Shown one piece after another: positions 35,883 to 44,523 of a DNA stretch of 64,000 nt. The notes beneath the pieces were generated by a model. It ran no database searches and had not been told where the DNA came from. It saw only the letters and a program-made list of their open reading frames with translations. The first letter of the stretch is position 1; each line of letters starts with the position of its first letter. Made by a program: the position numbers and the translations under genes. The stretch is taken from contig PBIO01000009.1 of assembly GCA_002720865.1 (NCBI GenBank), positions 85,344 through 149,343 on the forward strand, written 5' to 3'. The DNA is from Halobacteriovorax sp. (GTDB lineage: Bacteria > Bdellovibrionota > Bacteriovoracia > Bacteriovoracales > Bacteriovoracaceae).

Positions 35883-36474
35883 TAAACTCTATGGTCTCAT
35901 CCTTACTGGCGGCAAATCTAAACGAATGGGGACTGATAAAGGTAGCCTAAACTACCATGGAAAAACTCAGGTGGAACATCTCTATGAACTTCTTGAGGGT
36001 CTTACGGACAAAACTTTTATTTCCTGTAGAGAAGATCAAGCAAATTTAGATCATCTTAAAAGCTTTCCCAAGGTCCTAGACGCTTTTGATGACCTTGGGC
36101 CGAGTGGAGGAATTCTAAGTGCCTTTAAACAAGATCCTAATGCCTCTTGGTTGGTGCTTGCATGCGATATGCCCTATTTAAACAGAGAGAGCCTAGTGCA
36201 CCTAATAAAAAATAGAGATACCAATCAAGTAGCCACCTGCTTCTTCAATGGAGAGAAAAAATGGCCAGAGCCCCTTTGTGCTATTTACGAGCCAAGCTCT
36301 GTGGAGCGTATTAATCACTTTGTTAATTTAGGAAAACCATGTCCTAGAAAAGTTTTGATGAATTCTGATGTTAAGATTCTAGAGCCTCTTCAAGAAAAGG
36401 TTCTTCTAAATGCAAATACCTTATCTGATTTAGAATCATTTAAAAAAGAGAAGGAGCTATCTCATGAAGCTTAA
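35866..36474 (+). CDS. mobA: Molybdenum cofactor guanylyltransferase
   Basis: Adds GMP to molybdenum cofactor for DMSO-reductase-family enzymes. The nucleotide-binding start LILTGGKSKRMGTDKG, LVLACDMPYL (metal Asp) and WPEPLCAIY are present. GTG start preceded by GAGGAGG inside moaC. Its presence implies that the cell uses the guanine dinucleotide form of the cofactor. Confidence 0.93.
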   Translation: MTIKTNKLYGLILTGGKSKRMGTDKGSLNYHGKTQVEHLYELLEGLTDKTFISCREDQANLDHLKSFPKVLDAFDDLGPSGGILSAFKQDPNASWLVLACDMPYLNRESLVHLIKNRDTNQVATCFFNGEKKWPEPLCAIYEPSSVERINHFVNLGKPCPRKVLMNSDVKILEPLQEKVLLNANTLSDLESFKKEKELSHEA

Positions 36475-36703
36475 AATAAAATACTTTGCGGCCATGCGAG
36501 AGAAAGCAGGTGTTAGTGAAGAAATATTAGAAACAAACTGTAAAGATGCTCTTGAATTGCTTAATGAACTTGATAAAAAATATAATTTTAATCTAGACCG
36601 AGACCATTTAAAAGTGGCGATTAATGAAGAGTACTCCAGTTTTGATAGCAGCTTAAAGGAAAACGATACTCTCGTTTTTATTCCGCCAGTGGCGGGAGGT
36701 TAG
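36464..36703 (+). CDS. moaD: Molybdopterin synthase sulfur-carrier subunit
   Basis: 79-residue ubiquitin-like protein ending FIPPVAGG; the C-terminal Gly-Gly is thiocarboxylated to deliver sulfur to cPMP. Overlaps mobA by 11 bases, with AAGGAG upstream of ATG. Pairs with MoaE encoded next. Confidence 0.95.
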   Translation: MKLKIKYFAAMREKAGVSEEILETNCKDALELLNELDKKYNFNLDRDHLKVAINEEYSSFDSSLKENDTLVFIPPVAGG

Positions 36704-36704
36704 A

Positions 36705-37148
36705 ATGTTTGAAATTAGTAAAATAAAACTAAACCATGAGGAACTTGCGGCTAAGTTAAACAATCCTAAGGCAGGGGCCATGGTCTTTTTTGATGGTCGT
36801 GTTAGAAATCATAACGATGGTCAAAATGTAAACTCCCTTGAATATCAATGTTATGAAGAAATGGCCTTAAAAGAAGGTAAGAAAATTGTTGAAGAGGCGC
36901 TACGTAAATTTGAGGTTCACGATGCTTTTTGTGTCCATAGAGAAGGTCATTTAAAAATAGAAGAAGTCGCCGTATGGGTAGGGGTTTGCTCCTCCCATAG
37001 AAGAGAGGCCTTTGAGGCCTGCCAATATATTATTGATGAAGTTAAGGATAGAGTTCCTATGTGGAAAAAAGAGCATTATGTAGAAGGTCAGGCCGTTTGG
37101 GTAGAATGCCACCGCTGTAGTGGCGCTAGCGAGCATGCTCATGTCTAA
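36705..37148 (+). CDS. moaE: Molybdopterin synthase catalytic subunit
   Basis: 147 residues with MoaE hallmarks: FFDGRVRNHNDGQNVNSLEY (residues 28-47), HREGHLKIEEVAV, and the active-site segment RVPMWKKEHY. Starts one base after the moaD stop. The C-terminus overlaps the start region of moeB. Confidence 0.95.
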   Translation: MFEISKIKLNHEELAAKLNNPKAGAMVFFDGRVRNHNDGQNVNSLEYQCYEEMALKEGKKIVEEALRKFEVHDAFCVHREGHLKIEEVAVWVGVCSSHRREAFEACQYIIDEVKDRVPMWKKEHYVEGQAVWVECHRCSGASEHAHV

Positions 37149-38217
37149 AAGAGATTTTTATTCAAGACAAACTATTCTTAAAGATGTCGGTCCATCTGGT
37201 CAGATAAAACTAGAAAACACAAAAGCAGTCATCGTTGGTGCTGGAGGACTTGGGCATCCGGTTGGACAATACTTAGCCGCGGCCGGAGTTGGAGAAATCA
37301 CTATTCTTGACTTTGATCTTATCGAAGAAAGCAATATGAATAGACAGGTTTGTTTTAATAAAACTGAAGTTGGAAGACCTAAGGCAAGAGTACTTAAAGA
37401 AAAACTTTCTGGGCAAAATCCCTATATAAAAATTTTGAGCCGTTTAGAAAAAATCGATGCAAATAACGTGGTAGATATTCTTAAAGAAGCCGATATAATT
37501 TTTGATTGTTGTGATAATTTTAAAACAAAGTTTTTGCTTCATGATACGGCCTTTTTCTTAAAAAAAGATTTAGTTCAAGCCTCTCTTTATCAATATGAGG
37601 GACAGGTACAAGTTTTCAATTATTCCAAGGAAAACACTAAAGGTTGCCTACGCTGTTTATGGCCAAAGGTACCTAAGGCCAATTGCACAGGAACTTGTCA
37701 GGAAGCTGGTCTGATTGGGGCCGTTGCTGGTAGTTTAGGGACTCTTCAGGCCATGGCGGGTATAAAGCTAATACTAGGTCTTGGGAGCTCTCTTCAAAAC
37801 ACGACAACAACTGTAGATCTTTTAAGTTTTGAAACCAATAAGATTCGCTGGAATCAAGCACCAAGATGTCCTCTTTGTTCAGAACATGCCTCTATTAAAG
37901 AAATTCAAGACAAGAACTATGAAGAGCGAGAAAGTTTTGAACTAGATGAAATTCCAGCAAAAGAATTTACTCTCATCGATATACGAGAATTTGAGGAGTT
38001 AGAAAAAGAAGTTTCAGTTCCTTCCTTACATAGACCTCTATCTGAATATAAGAACTGGGTGAATCTCTTAGATAAAGATGAGAACTATCTCTTTGTATGC
38101 TCAAAAGGGATCAGAAGCTCTAAATTAGTTAAAGAGCTTATGACCCAGGAATTTAAGAATTGTTATTCTCTTCGTAAAGGCTTAGGTGGCCTGGAAGAGT
38201 TTAGAAGTAAATCTTAG
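37141..38217 (+). CDS. moeB: MoeB/ThiF-type adenylyltransferase with C-terminal rhodanese domain
   Basis: Activates the C-terminus of MoaD by adenylation, then the rhodanese part can supply sulfur. ATP site VIVGAGGLGHPVGQYLAAAG (about residues 33-52), zinc cysteines CLRC and CPLC, and a rhodanese domain from about residue 270 with the persulfide Cys in FVCSKGIRSSK. The fusion matches eukaryotic MOCS3 and many bacterial MoeBR proteins. Several starts are possible (GTG 37120, ATG 37135, ATG 37141); I took the last because MSKRDFYSRQ matches the usual N-terminus. Last gene of the moco operon. Confidence 0.92.
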   Translation: MSKRDFYSRQTILKDVGPSGQIKLENTKAVIVGAGGLGHPVGQYLAAAGVGEITILDFDLIEESNMNRQVCFNKTEVGRPKARVLKEKLSGQNPYIKILSRLEKIDANNVVDILKEADIIFDCCDNFKTKFLLHDTAFFLKKDLVQASLYQYEGQVQVFNYSKENTKGCLRCLWPKVPKANCTGTCQEAGLIGAVAGSLGTLQAMAGIKLILGLGSSLQNTTTTVDLLSFETNKIRWNQAPRCPLCSEHASIKEIQDKNYEERESFELDEIPAKEFTLIDIREFEELEKEVSVPSLHRPLSEYKNWVNLLDKDENYLFVCSKGIRSSKLVKELMTQEFKNCYSLRKGLGGLEEFRSKS

Positions 38218-38794
38218 CTAGGTAATCAGCTAGTTTTTTTCCAGCAGCGATATCAGTAGGGAAATGGACTCCACCGATCATTCTGTATTTAGCTGAATCA
38301 TCAGCTTTTTGAAAGAATTGAAATCTTCTTTCAGGGTATTTCTTAGAAAGGGCGTAGGCCATAACTCTAGCTATAGAAGTATGTCCACTTGGGTAACTTT
38401 GATTGGGAGATGACTCCTTAATACAAGTTACGATTTGATTGGGAAAACGGGCAAAAGGTCTTTGTCTTTTAAAGAACTTCTTGGCCTGCTTTGTTTTTAA
38501 CCCGGCCATAACTAAGTATTTATAAAACATAAAAGTATTTTCGATGACTTCAGCATCAGATAGGGGACCATGTTTTCCGCCAAATAAACTCTTTAACGTT
38601 ACACTTTCCTCAGCTCTGGCCTCTTCGCATTCACCCTCTGTTCTATTTTCTTGTAATTCTAAAAGATATTGAAGGTCCATCATTTCTTCAACAGAGCCAA
38701 TCGCCGGTGGGTTACCAAGAATTTTAACCCAATCTTCTGCAAAAGATGCTGTTGTTAATAGAAAAAAGACCGCTGTGATTTTAATCAGATTCAT
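38201..38794 (-). CDS. Periplasmic PAP2-family (class A acid phosphatase-like) phosphatase
   Basis: 197 residues with signal peptide KITAVFFLLTTASFA. The three phosphatase motifs are in order: KFFKRQRP, PSGHTS, and YRMIGGVHFPTD with the catalytic His. Such enzymes are non-specific acid phosphatases or lipid phosphatases; lacking membrane helices, this one should be soluble and periplasmic. AAGGAG precedes ATG. Convergent with moeB (17-base overlap). Confidence 0.92.
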   Translation of the reverse strand: MNLIKITAVFFLLTTASFAEDWVKILGNPPAIGSVEEMMDLQYLLELQENRTEGECEEARAEESVTLKSLFGGKHGPLSDAEVIENTFMFYKYLVMAGLKTKQAKKFFKRQRPFARFPNQIVTCIKESSPNQSYPSGHTSIARVMAYALSKKYPERRFQFFQKADDSAKYRMIGGVHFPTDIAAGKKLADYLAKIYF

Positions 38795-38902
38795 AAACTT
38801 CTCCTTAAGTATTTAAAAATGGTAACAAAGAAGTTCTAGTAAACCTAGAGATGAAAGAGAAGATAAGGAGATGACGCGCCTCAAAAGGGTCGAAAATTGA
38901 TG

Positions 38903-39481
38903 TTACCTAAAAACTAGACCTAAATTATAGGAAAGAGAATAGTATTCACTAAAGGTAGATTGGGGGGACTCTTGAAAAGTAAATTGAACCCCACCGTATA
39001 GCCATTCCAAGAAAAATAAGGTGTATGAGCCGGTATAACGAAAAGTTGGTTCAATCTTAGAAGTCGAGACGGCGACACCGCTTGCATCTATATAAGAAAG
39101 GCCTGCGCCAGCACTAATTTCGAAAGCTCCAACGGGGGTGAACATGGAGCCACGGCCACTTAAAAATCCAGAAAATCTTTTAGTTTCTATAACGCCGAAA
39201 CTTGTCCTATTATCCGGATGACTTGGAAAAAGTTTTGAGCTCTCTAGAGCAATATCTGGGAAAATAGAATAAGAAAACTCAATCCCTTTTTTCCCTTTCT
39301 TAGTATCTTTACCGGTAATACCAAAACCAAATTCTTCGGTCTCTTCAGATTCATAATCGATATTATTAAATGTTGCATAATGCTCATCGTACCGAAGTCG
39401 GCCTTCCACTGAATTTAATTTTTGAAAGCGACTACAGCTAGAAAAGATAAATAAAAAGGTTAAGAGAATGGTTATGCTCAT
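38903..39481 (-). CDS. Outer-membrane lipoprotein, probable beta-barrel
   Basis: About 192 residues. A lipobox LFIFSSC follows a short hydrophobic leader; Ser after the Cys predicts outer-membrane sorting. The rest alternates strand-like segments (GFLSGRGSMF, GAFEISAGAGLSY, GSYTLFFLEWLYGG) and ends SYNLGLVFR. Function unknown. I set the start at ATG 39481 (not TTG 39487) because TAGAAT stands exactly six bases before it, matching other apparently leaderless genes here. Confidence 0.75.
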   Translation of the reverse strand: MSITILLTFLFIFSSCSRFQKLNSVEGRLRYDEHYATFNNIDYESEETEEFGFGITGKDTKKGKKGIEFSYSIFPDIALESSKLFPSHPDNRTSFGVIETKRFSGFLSGRGSMFTPVGAFEISAGAGLSYIDASGVAVSTSKIEPTFRYTGSYTLFFLEWLYGGVQFTFQESPQSTFSEYYSLSYNLGLVFR

Positions 39482-39493
39482 GAGCAAATTCTA
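39482..39493 (-). promoter_or_regulatory. -10 element six bases before ATG, leaderless configuration
   Basis: TAGAAT (39493-39488, minus strand), TTGCTC, then ATG. It falls in the 25-base gap between two minus-strand genes. No Shine-Dalgarno is present for the lipoprotein. Confidence 0.45.
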
Positions 39494-39506
39494 TCATAAT
39501 TTGATC

Positions 39507-40439
39507 TTAATGGCTTATATAACAATCAGTAGGTAAAAAGATGGGTCTACCCTTAGAATCGAGCATTGAGCCCTGAACGGATTTTGAAGGCGGCGAATAA
39601 TATTTTCTATAGAGTCTTCCCGCATCTCTTCGTAGAAGATTTTCCATATAGACGGCCCGGTACTCGATGGCCGGTTGAAACTCAAGGCCTTCCCCCTTAA
39701 TCATACGGCGATCAAGCAGTCCTCGAATCGAATCATAGGCATGATAGAGTTCATGTCCGAGAGCTATATGGGTTGGAGTTCCTCGAACCTTCCCATCGGA
39801 TTCCATAGCAGAATATTCTTTTTTTGAATCCCAGTTCACAAAACCGCCGCTTCCAAATTGATTAAAGGAGATACGATCTACTTGAAGTCTATTTGTTATA
39901 AAGCTTGAAAGAGCGCCGGCCTTATTTATCCCAAACATAGGTCTTTCTTCAAAGCTTCTGGGATCAAATCTATTACCACCGGCCTTAATCCAAAGGGGGT
40001 AGGGACTTTTCATCATCCTTTCAATCAGGATTCGACCACTGCTTGATTCTCTAATTTTTTCTATGGCCACAATGACTTTTTTAGCAAATTTATCGTTAGA
40101 GCTAAGTCCGTCTTTAAAAGTAAGAACTTTATTTTTTGAAGTAATGATATTTAATGAATCTCGAAGAGGGTTTTGAATTAAGTCTAAACCAAAGAGCTCA
40201 TCCTTTAAAACTGTACAGTGATAGGGAGTTAGGAAGTCTTTTTCTATTCCCTGCATTTTTAATAGCTCAGCGGTGCTTCTTACCTTATTATTCTCAAAGA
40301 ATGAGATATAGGTATAGTCTAAGGCATTAGCACTTAGACAAAAAGCAAAGCTTCCTAAAAGAAAAATAGATTTTAGCTTTTTATTAATCAATGATCTGAT
40401 AAAAAGAGCATTTAGCTGTAACAGTACATGATTCAGCAT
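39507..40439 (-). CDS. Secreted zinc metallopeptidase resembling M91 (NleD) effectors
   Basis: Up to 310 residues with a signal peptide (hydrophobic KSIFLLGSFAFCLSANA) and an HExxH site: GHELYHAYDS with H229/E230/H233, followed about 25 residues later by EYRAVYMENLLRR, which may give a third ligand. This spacing and motif resemble the M91 family of type III effectors (NleD, HopH1). The start is uncertain: ATG 40439 overlaps the upstream small gene by 56 bases, while TTG 40391 gives a more standard signal peptide and a short overlap. A role in prey or host protein cleavage is possible but inferred. Confidence 0.8.
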   Translation of the reverse strand: MLNHVLLQLNALFIRSLINKKLKSIFLLGSFAFCLSANALDYTYISFFENNKVRSTAELLKMQGIEKDFLTPYHCTVLKDELFGLDLIQNPLRDSLNIITSKNKVLTFKDGLSSNDKFAKKVIVAIEKIRESSSGRILIERMMKSPYPLWIKAGGNRFDPRSFEERPMFGINKAGALSSFITNRLQVDRISFNQFGSGGFVNWDSKKEYSAMESDGKVRGTPTHIALGHELYHAYDSIRGLLDRRMIKGEGLEFQPAIEYRAVYMENLLRRDAGRLYRKYYSPPSKSVQGSMLDSKGRPIFLPTDCYISH

Positions 40440-40644
40440 CAGCTTCTTGAGATAGATAATCGGCCTTAATATCTAAGACTCTAAAAATATCTTCTTCAGA
40501 TTTTGCTATACAGGCCTTATAAGCATTTACTCCTGCCTCGCCGCAAGTTGCACCAGAAGCAGATACTTCTACTTCAACATCACCAGCGTAAAGAGCTGAA
40601 CTAAGACTTAGAAAAGCGATAGAAGCCACTATCAGTTTTTTCAT
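40384..40644 (-). CDS. Small secreted protein with four cysteines
   Basis: 86 residues from ATG 40644, which has a perfect CGGAGG 5 bases upstream; the reading frame continues upstream but the Shine-Dalgarno and signal peptide MKKLIVASIAFLSLSSALYA fix this start. The mature part has Cys in TCGEAG, KACIAK, SCTV and AKCSF, likely two disulfides. It overlaps the 5' end of the M91-like peptidase gene, so the two may act together, for example as inhibitor and enzyme (speculative). Confidence 0.8.
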   Translation of the reverse strand: MKKLIVASIAFLSLSSALYAGDVEVEVSASGATCGEAGVNAYKACIAKSEEDIFRVLDIKADYLSQEADAESCTVTAKCSFYQIID

Positions 40645-40680
40645 AAATTCCTCCGCATGTTTATGGAGGGAATATGCCAT

Positions 40681-40707
40681 AAAAAGGCCCATGAACTAGC
40701 ATGGGCC
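40681..40707 (-). terminator. Rho-independent terminator of the M3 peptidase gene
   Basis: GGCCCATG and CATGGGCC (40686-40707) form a perfect 8-bp stem with loop CTAGTT on the minus strand, followed by five T (40685-40681). It lies 41 bases after the M3 peptidase stop and before the start of the small Cys protein gene. Confidence 0.85.
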
Positions 40708-40747
40708 AAGTTATTCGTAATAATTTCAGTCTCTAAGTACCTGTAAA

Positions 40748-42562
40748 TTAAACCAGACCTTCAAATCGACTTACGGCCTTTTCTACAATATCTAAAGATC
40801 CCTGCCAAAAGGCCTTTTCTTCAATATTTTTATTTAGATGCTTTTTGATTAAATCAACGGCATTCATAGAGCCCGTGTCTCTTAGGATATTAGTATAGAG
40901 CTCATTAAAATTTTCTCCATGATTATCTTTTTCAGCATAGATTCCTAAACTAAAGAGGTAACCAAAAAGATAAGGATAATTATAAAAACCAATTGAGCTA
41001 ATAGAGAAATGCAGCTTCGAGGCCCAGTACATATCATCGTATTCGCTAAGTGAATCTTCATACCAAAGTTTCCAAGAATCATTCATCATGGTTTTTAATT
41101 CACTGGCCGGAATATTGGCTTCTTTTCTTTTTTCCACCATTTGTTTTTCAAACTCAAAACGAGCTGGAATATTACAAAGCATGGCCGCCGCTGACTCAGC
41201 GTCTTGCCATGTGATTTCAAACTTATCCTTTTCTGTTTTACAATTCTCAAAAAGGTAATCGCGAACCAGAGTCTCTCCAAAAATAGAGGCCGTCTCCGCC
41301 GTTGTCATGGCGTAGTAAGTGCTTACCACTGGCATATCTCGCATAACCCAGTTGTGATAGGCATGACCAATTTCATGGGCCAGAGTAAGGACATTTCCAA
41401 TACTGCCATCAAAGGTCATAAAAACTCTTGGCTCTCTTACATTAGTAAAACCAGTACAATAGGCCCCAGGAGATCTAAACTCAGTTGGCTTTGAATCAAT
41501 CCAATTATTTTTGTACATCATCTGAGCAAAGTCGCCCATTTGAGGAGTTAATCTTGAAAAGGCTTCACTAATTAAATCGATAGACTCTTTTAGACTATAA
41601 ACTTTTCCTTCTCCCGCCACCATAGGGGCTGGAGCAAGAATATCCCATGGACCAAGTTTTTCCACTTTCATTCCTTTGGCCATGGCCTTAAGAGCCCTTT
41701 GACCAACGGATCTATTTTCAAAAGTTGTTCCCATAAGAGAATTAAGAGTTTCTCTATTGATATGAGATTGATGACAAGAGATATCTAAATAATGAAGATC
41801 TCTCTTTTTAGAGCGTAGTGAATTATTCTCAAGTCGCCATCCGTTTATAGCATTTAAAATAGCTGCGCTACTTTCCTCGTGATTAGTCCATGCCTCTCTT
41901 ATGGAATGATAGGCACTGATCCTCTTCTCACGGTCATTTTGTCTAAGTAAACTTGAGGCATTGGCAAGGCCTAGCTTTTCCCCATCAACTTCACAGACAA
42001 GTTTTCCTGAAATGGCATTATAAAGATTTCCCCAGGCATGAAGCCCATCAGTTGAAAGACCTTTGATGATTTGCTCTTCAGAATTATTTAACTGAAAATC
42101 AGACATCTCTCTTCCATAACGAAATTGAAATTCCCAGGCCTTTAATTCTTCGTGGTTTAAAAGCTCTTTAAGCTGAGTTTCATTTATTCGATCGATAAAG
42201 ATCTCAACAGGAGTTGAGGCTTTCCTTAAGTTGGTACTAAGTTTAGAAACGCGAGATAAAAGCGCCACGGCCTTCTCATCTTTTGCGTTTGTAGAGGTAA
42301 TACATCTAGCAAAGGTTGCTATGGTTCTAAGTCTTATCGATAGTGCATGCTCTTCAACAACAAAGTTTTGAACAGTGCTTATTAGTGAACTTCCTTTAGA
42401 CTCTAAATCTTCTAGAGCTGGTAAAATTTCCTTAGAAATCTTTTCAAGCTCATTTGTTTTATTGACGACTGACTCTAGGTCTTGTTCAATTTTTTTATCT
42501 TCCAGTGAAGTGTAGATATTAGAATTATCCCAAACTGTATTATCATTTACTGCATCGCTCAT
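40748..42562 (-). CDS. pepF: M3-family oligoendopeptidase F-type metallopeptidase
   Basis: 604 residues, no signal peptide. The catalytic zinc motif LAHEIGHAYHNW lies near residue 395, followed by TTAETASIFGE with the third ligand. Members cleave short peptides in the cytosol. AGGAG lies 7 bases before ATG. The gene stands alone with its own terminator. PepF is the closest named relative by motif and length; exact subfamily is not certain. Confidence 0.92.
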   Translation of the reverse strand: MSDAVNDNTVWDNSNIYTSLEDKKIEQDLESVVNKTNELEKISKEILPALEDLESKGSSLISTVQNFVVEEHALSIRLRTIATFARCITSTNAKDEKAVALLSRVSKLSTNLRKASTPVEIFIDRINETQLKELLNHEELKAWEFQFRYGREMSDFQLNNSEEQIIKGLSTDGLHAWGNLYNAISGKLVCEVDGEKLGLANASSLLRQNDREKRISAYHSIREAWTNHEESSAAILNAINGWRLENNSLRSKKRDLHYLDISCHQSHINRETLNSLMGTTFENRSVGQRALKAMAKGMKVEKLGPWDILAPAPMVAGEGKVYSLKESIDLISEAFSRLTPQMGDFAQMMYKNNWIDSKPTEFRSPGAYCTGFTNVREPRVFMTFDGSIGNVLTLAHEIGHAYHNWVMRDMPVVSTYYAMTTAETASIFGETLVRDYLFENCKTEKDKFEITWQDAESAAAMLCNIPARFEFEKQMVEKRKEANIPASELKTMMNDSWKLWYEDSLSEYDDMYWASKLHFSISSIGFYNYPYLFGYLFSLGIYAEKDNHGENFNELYTNILRDTGSMNAVDLIKKHLNKNIEEKAFWQGSLDIVEKAVSRFEGLV

Positions 42563-42689
42563 ATTTTCTCCTATTTAGGGCCTAGCCTATAGGAATTTTT
42601 CTTCCTAGGAAATAGCGAGGCGCGCAGAGATTCTGGTCACATATTTTCTTTTATTTAGAAGATGGCCTGACTTCTAAGTGATTAATATT

Positions 42690-42797
42690 ATGAGTTTATG
42701 TCCAATCTTTTTGGGGAAGCTTAGGAGCAGAGTTAACTTAATGAGATTATTGATAAAGCGCTTAGGTTCTAAGTGGAGTAATCCGATAGGGTATTGA
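42690..42797 (+). CDS. Possible 35-residue small ORF coupled to the NlpC gene
   Basis: An ATG frame beginning MSLCPIFLGKLRSR and ending NPIGY, whose stop overlaps the ATG of the NlpC/P60 gene as TGATG. It is basic and has no Shine-Dalgarno. The overlap could couple translation or be chance. I see nothing else in the 230-base gap 42563-42796. Confidence 0.2.
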   Translation: MSLCPIFLGKLRSRVNLMRLLIKRLGSKWSNPIGY

Positions 42798-43936
42798 TGA
42801 GAAAATTGGCAGTTCTTTTACTTATTCTCTTTAGTAGCAATGCTTTAGCAAATTTAGATTGCTTTCCCTTATCGTTTAATCAGGAGCAGGTTCTTTCTCT
42901 AACTAAGAAAGTGACCAAGCCTTTAGTTTTAGACCCAAAAGTGGCTTCTGATATTCTTATTAATACTTTTTATCAAAACTGTGACGCTTCTAAGCTTCCT
43001 CCCTACGATATTTTGCAAAGAGGTGAGATGCAGGGTTATCAGCTTGAAAAACATCCTTGGAATGGCGGTTCTGCTTCTAAAGTTGTTGATGCGGAAGCGG
43101 CTAAGAATTCTCAGTATTATGTAAACTGCCAAGAAAAAGCCAAAGAAGGTTGTAAGAACCTCTGTGATACGCCGCCCACTTATATTTGGGGAGGTAAGGG
43201 AAAGTATTCCAAAGAAGGTGATGTCGATATTTTTGAAAATGAAAGCAGTATCGAAAAAATCGCCAAACATCCAGGTATAGACTGCTCTGGTTTTGTGAAT
43301 GCGATCTTTGCCATGTCTGGGCTAAAAGTTAGAACAGATATGAAAACAAGGGAAGTGGCCTCTAAAACGCCAGCAAGATGGTTTATGAATGAAAGCACTT
43401 GTTTTGAAAGGGTAGATGCTGGGAGTGAGTTAAAACCAGGAGATGTGATTGCCTGGAAAAAGCATATTGTGATGGTGGATAAGGTTACTCCAGATCCTTT
43501 TGGGATAGATCATATTAAAAGCCATAAGGATTGTAAGAGTAAGAATATTGACCCACTAAAAATTAAGTTAGTGGTTTCAAACAGTCTTGGGGGAATCAAC
43601 GATGAAAATAAAGATAAGAAGTTTGATTCGAGCGATCTTTTCGGGGACGAAAAAGTCAAAAGCACCAATGTTCCCCTAACAGGGGTAGGCATTGGAGTCT
43701 CAAAGGTTCCTCTTGGTCATCTGGCCATGAAGTATCCTTCTCAAATTATGGAGCTGGCTAAGACCGCCTGTTTAGCTAAATTTGGAAAGAGTGGAAAGAG
43801 AAGCAAGATACAGGTAACTAGACATAAATTGGCCGGTAAAAAAGATATGCCAAGCTCACATGCCTGTTTGGAAAAGATGGAAGATCGGGTTAAAGTTAAG
43901 GGAGTAGAATGTTTAACAAAAAATTGCAACTTCTGA
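42797..43936 (+). CDS. Secreted NlpC/P60-type peptidoglycan hydrolase
   Basis: About 379 residues with signal peptide MRKLAVLLLILFSSNALA. The NlpC/P60 fold is shown by GIDCSGFVNAIF (catalytic C163) and, about 75 residues on, LKPGDVIAWKKHIVMVDKV with the catalytic His. Such enzymes cut peptide stems of cell-wall peptidoglycan. About 160 residues before and about 130 after the core are unfamiliar and rich in Cys and Lys. It overlaps the next secreted gene by 28 bases. Confidence 0.85.
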   Translation: MRKLAVLLLILFSSNALANLDCFPLSFNQEQVLSLTKKVTKPLVLDPKVASDILINTFYQNCDASKLPPYDILQRGEMQGYQLEKHPWNGGSASKVVDAEAAKNSQYYVNCQEKAKEGCKNLCDTPPTYIWGGKGKYSKEGDVDIFENESSIEKIAKHPGIDCSGFVNAIFAMSGLKVRTDMKTREVASKTPARWFMNESTCFERVDAGSELKPGDVIAWKKHIVMVDKVTPDPFGIDHIKSHKDCKSKNIDPLKIKLVVSNSLGGINDENKDKKFDSSDLFGDEKVKSTNVPLTGVGIGVSKVPLGHLAMKYPSQIMELAKTACLAKFGKSGKRSKIQVTRHKLAGKKDMPSSHACLEKMEDRVKVKGVECLTKNCNF

Positions 43937-44370
43937 TTCTCTTTTCTCTTTGTTCCACCGCCTATGCCGGTTATCCAAAGAAGTGCCCCACTCCAAAAGA
44001 GCTGGCTCAAACCCTATTGAAAATGGAATTCCACGGTAGGCGTAGTCACCAGCACTCCTCCTGCTTAAAAAAAGTAAAAGATAAGGCCATATGGGTAAGA
44101 CCTGAGCAAAATGATGAGGGTCTAACAAAGCCTATTAAGGTCTTTGCCTGGCTGGAAGATTATTCAAGCGTAAAGATCACATCCGTCAAAGAGACTGACT
44201 ATCCTGAACGCTACGAGGTCAAATTCACCTATAAACTAGGAGGAGTGGCCACTCAAGAGGATAAGATGATCATTGAGACCTTTGAAGGAAATACAAAAAA
44301 GCTCGCTGGCTGCGCGGAGATTGTGACTCCTCCAAAAGATTTAGTTCTTCTTAAGACCTGTCAAAAATAA
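43909..44370 (+). CDS. Secreted protein of unknown function
   Basis: 153 residues with signal peptide KLQLLILFSLCSTAYA; four cysteines after cleavage (KKCPTP, SSCLKK, AGCAEI, KTCQK). No known domain. Its start lies inside the end of the NlpC/P60 gene, where GGGAG is available as Shine-Dalgarno, so the two are probably translated from one message and may be functionally linked. Confidence 0.78.
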   Translation: MFNKKLQLLILFSLCSTAYAGYPKKCPTPKELAQTLLKMEFHGRRSHQHSSCLKKVKDKAIWVRPEQNDEGLTKPIKVFAWLEDYSSVKITSVKETDYPERYEVKFTYKLGGVATQEDKMIIETFEGNTKKLAGCAEIVTPPKDLVLLKTCQK

Positions 44371-44523
44371 TTAAACTTTCCTAAAATCTGCCAACAAAAA
44401 GTGGAATCTTCCTTTTTTTCTTAATTTTTTTAAAATTTTTGTACAAAGTTTTTACGAATTAGGTGCAGGCTTGATTTTGATTTAAAATTAATTCAATACA
44501 AAAAACCAATAGGAGATTTTGAG

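Noticed and set aside
42575..42625. TAGGAA/TTCCTA hairpin upstream of the M3 peptidase gene
   Set aside because: Six-base arms in AT-rich DNA with no T run; likely chance.
42929..43270. 113-codon minus-strand frame inside the NlpC/P60 gene
   Set aside because: Antisense shadow of a gene with a signal peptide and catalytic motifs; no Shine-Dalgarno.
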